From: Cyclobacteriaceae bacterium
GTDB lineage: Bacteria; Bacteroidota; Bacteroidia; Cytophagales; Cyclobacteriaceae
Length of the DNA stretch: 49,462 nt
Assembly: GCA_021604845.1 (NCBI GenBank)
Contig: BQJT01000006.1
Span: 1-49,462 of the forward strand
Direction of reading: 5' to 3'
A model generated the notes under the pieces. The model was given only the letters and a program-made list of their open reading frames with translations, was not told where the DNA came from and searched no databases. Each line of letters opens with the position of its first letter. Positions within the stretch are counted from its first letter, which is position 1. The position numbers and the translations under genes are program-made. Below, in pieces: positions 48,652-49,462 of this stretch.

Positions 48652-49462
48652 ATGAGCAGACTTATTGGCATTTCATACATTGCTTGTTTACTACTAGTGC
48701 TCAGCTGTAAGCAAGAATTACCTCAGGATGTTAGGCAAGCCTATAAAAATCTTCCGGAGCATATTGATTTCAATTTTCAGGTAAAACCAATTCTGTCTGA
48801 CAAATGCTTTACCTGTCATGGTCCGGATGAAGAGAGTCTGCAGGCAGGTTTGCGTTTAGATCAGCCCATCAGCGCTATGTCTAGATTGGAAAGCGGTGCT
48901 ATCGCTATAGTACCGGGAAATTCTTCTAAAAGCCAATTAGTGGACCGCATTACCTCAGATGACCCCGAATGGATGATGCCACCTGCTGAGTCTCATCTTA
49001 CTCTTACCAATGAAGAGAGAGCAGTGTTAGTCAAATGGATCGATCAGGGTGCAGAATACAAACCTCACTGGTCGTTTATCAGGCCTGACAAGCCACTATT
49101 ACCTGCAATAAAGCAAACGCAGTGGACCAATAACCAAATTGACTTTTTTGTGTTAAAAAAACTGGAAGACAACGGGTATTTACCGGCACCGGGAGCAGAT
49201 AAGGAAGCACTGATCCGTAGACTGTATTTTAACCTGACTGGTTTACCGCCCTCAGTTGATGCCATCGAATCATTTATGGCTGATGATTCGCCGGACGCAT
49301 ATGAAACGTTGGTAGATCGGTTGCTGGCTTCGCCCGCGTATGGAGAGCGCATGGCTATGGAATGGATGGACGTGGCACGCTATGCAGATAGCGATGGTTA
49401 TCTGGACGACAAGCACCGGGATTTTTCGCCTTGGAGGGACTGGGTGATTAAAGCATTCAATC
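48652..49462 (+). CDS. PSD1/planctomycete-type cytochrome c domain protein, N-terminal part
   Basis: Truncated by the window end after 270 codons. Leader ending LLVLSC (lipobox, Cys21 approximately), then a planctomycete-type cytochrome c domain with CFTCHGP (CxxCH at 52-56) in FNFQVKPILSDKCFTCHGPDEESLQAGLRLD, followed by a DUF1549-like segment starting WTNNQIDFFVLKKLEDNGY and continuing RRLYFNLTGLPPS and MEWMDVARYADSDGY. The full protein would carry DUF1553 downstream. Such proteins are abundant in planctomycetes and some Bacteroidota, are exported, and often neighbour exported sulfatases or sugar-degrading genes. The start at 48652 is the first ATG without an in-frame stop. Confidence 0.88.
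   Translation, partial: MSRLIGISYIACLLLVLSCKQELPQDVRQAYKNLPEHIDFNFQVKPILSDKCFTCHGPDEESLQAGLRLDQPISAMSRLESGAIAIVPGNSSKSQLVDRITSDDPEWMMPPAESHLTLTNEERAVLVKWIDQGAEYKPHWSFIRPDKPLLPAIKQTQWTNNQIDFFVLKKLEDNGYLPAPGADKEALIRRLYFNLTGLPPSVDAIESFMADDSPDAYETLVDRLLASPAYGERMAMEWMDVARYADSDGYLDDKHRDFSPWRDWVIKAFN

Overview
The window reads as a chromosome segment from a Bacteroidota bacterium, most likely order Cytophagales (Cyclobacteriaceae-like). The main reason is the block at 1-4538: DUF4835/PorD-type protein, coaBC, omega subunit, BamD and an OstA-like protein in one reverse-strand series, an arrangement typical of that phylum. Shine-Dalgarno sequences are generally absent, several starts are TTG or GTG, and most metabolic enzymes carry Sec, lipoprotein or twin-arginine leaders. 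I saw no tRNA, rRNA, transposase or CRISPR array. The taxonomic call is inference from gene content only.

Layout: (1) 1-13446, mostly housekeeping: envelope biogenesis genes, tilS, malate dehydrogenase, a lysophospholipase-like hydrolase, a 916-residue anchored protein of unknown role overlapping an MscS channel, and a PLP trans-sulfuration enzyme. (2) 13449-24580, an accessory island of exported catabolic enzymes: M81 MlrC-like protein, RraA-like protein, sugar dehydrogenase with cytochrome c domain, CocE-type hydrolase, SelA-like PLP enzyme, M19-like protein lacking its first zinc-ligand pair, an EF0837-type amidohydrolase and a PhyH-type dioxygenase. (3) 24641-28692, a low-complexity tandem array, then YdcF-like protein, cardiolipin synthase, HDAC-like deacetylase and BCP peroxiredoxin on the reverse strand. 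(4) 28693-29577, an 885-base gene-free interval rich in hairpins, with two near-consensus DnaA boxes and a strong intrinsic terminator just before a small orphan gene. (5) 30120-49462, exported sugar and phosphoester metabolism: ROK kinase without the zinc motif, TIM-barrel protein, AGE-family epimerase, MscL, heparinase II/III-like lyase, an Nramp-fold transporter lacking its metal motifs, two Gfo/Idh/MocA + PHP-hydrolase pairs in mirror orientation, alkaline phosphatase, CBM9-like protein, lactonase, PQQ dehydrogenase with an inserted cytochrome c domain, and the start of a planctomycete-type cytochrome (PSD1) protein.

How the genes may work together: the exported dehydrogenases with c-type heme could feed electrons to the respiratory chain while the hydrolases, epimerases, lyases and oxidoreductases process sugars, lactones, esters, amides and phosphodiesters at or outside the inner membrane. 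Many families that are usually cytoplasmic (SelA-like, RraA, Gfo/Idh, TIM-barrel epimerase) here carry export signals. No SusC/SusD pair is present, so uptake must be encoded elsewhere or rely on the Nramp-like carrier.

The best candidates for something undescribed are the Nramp-like transporter operon with its 27-codon upstream ORF, the exported SelA-like/amidohydrolase island, and the structured interval at 28.7-29.6 kb.
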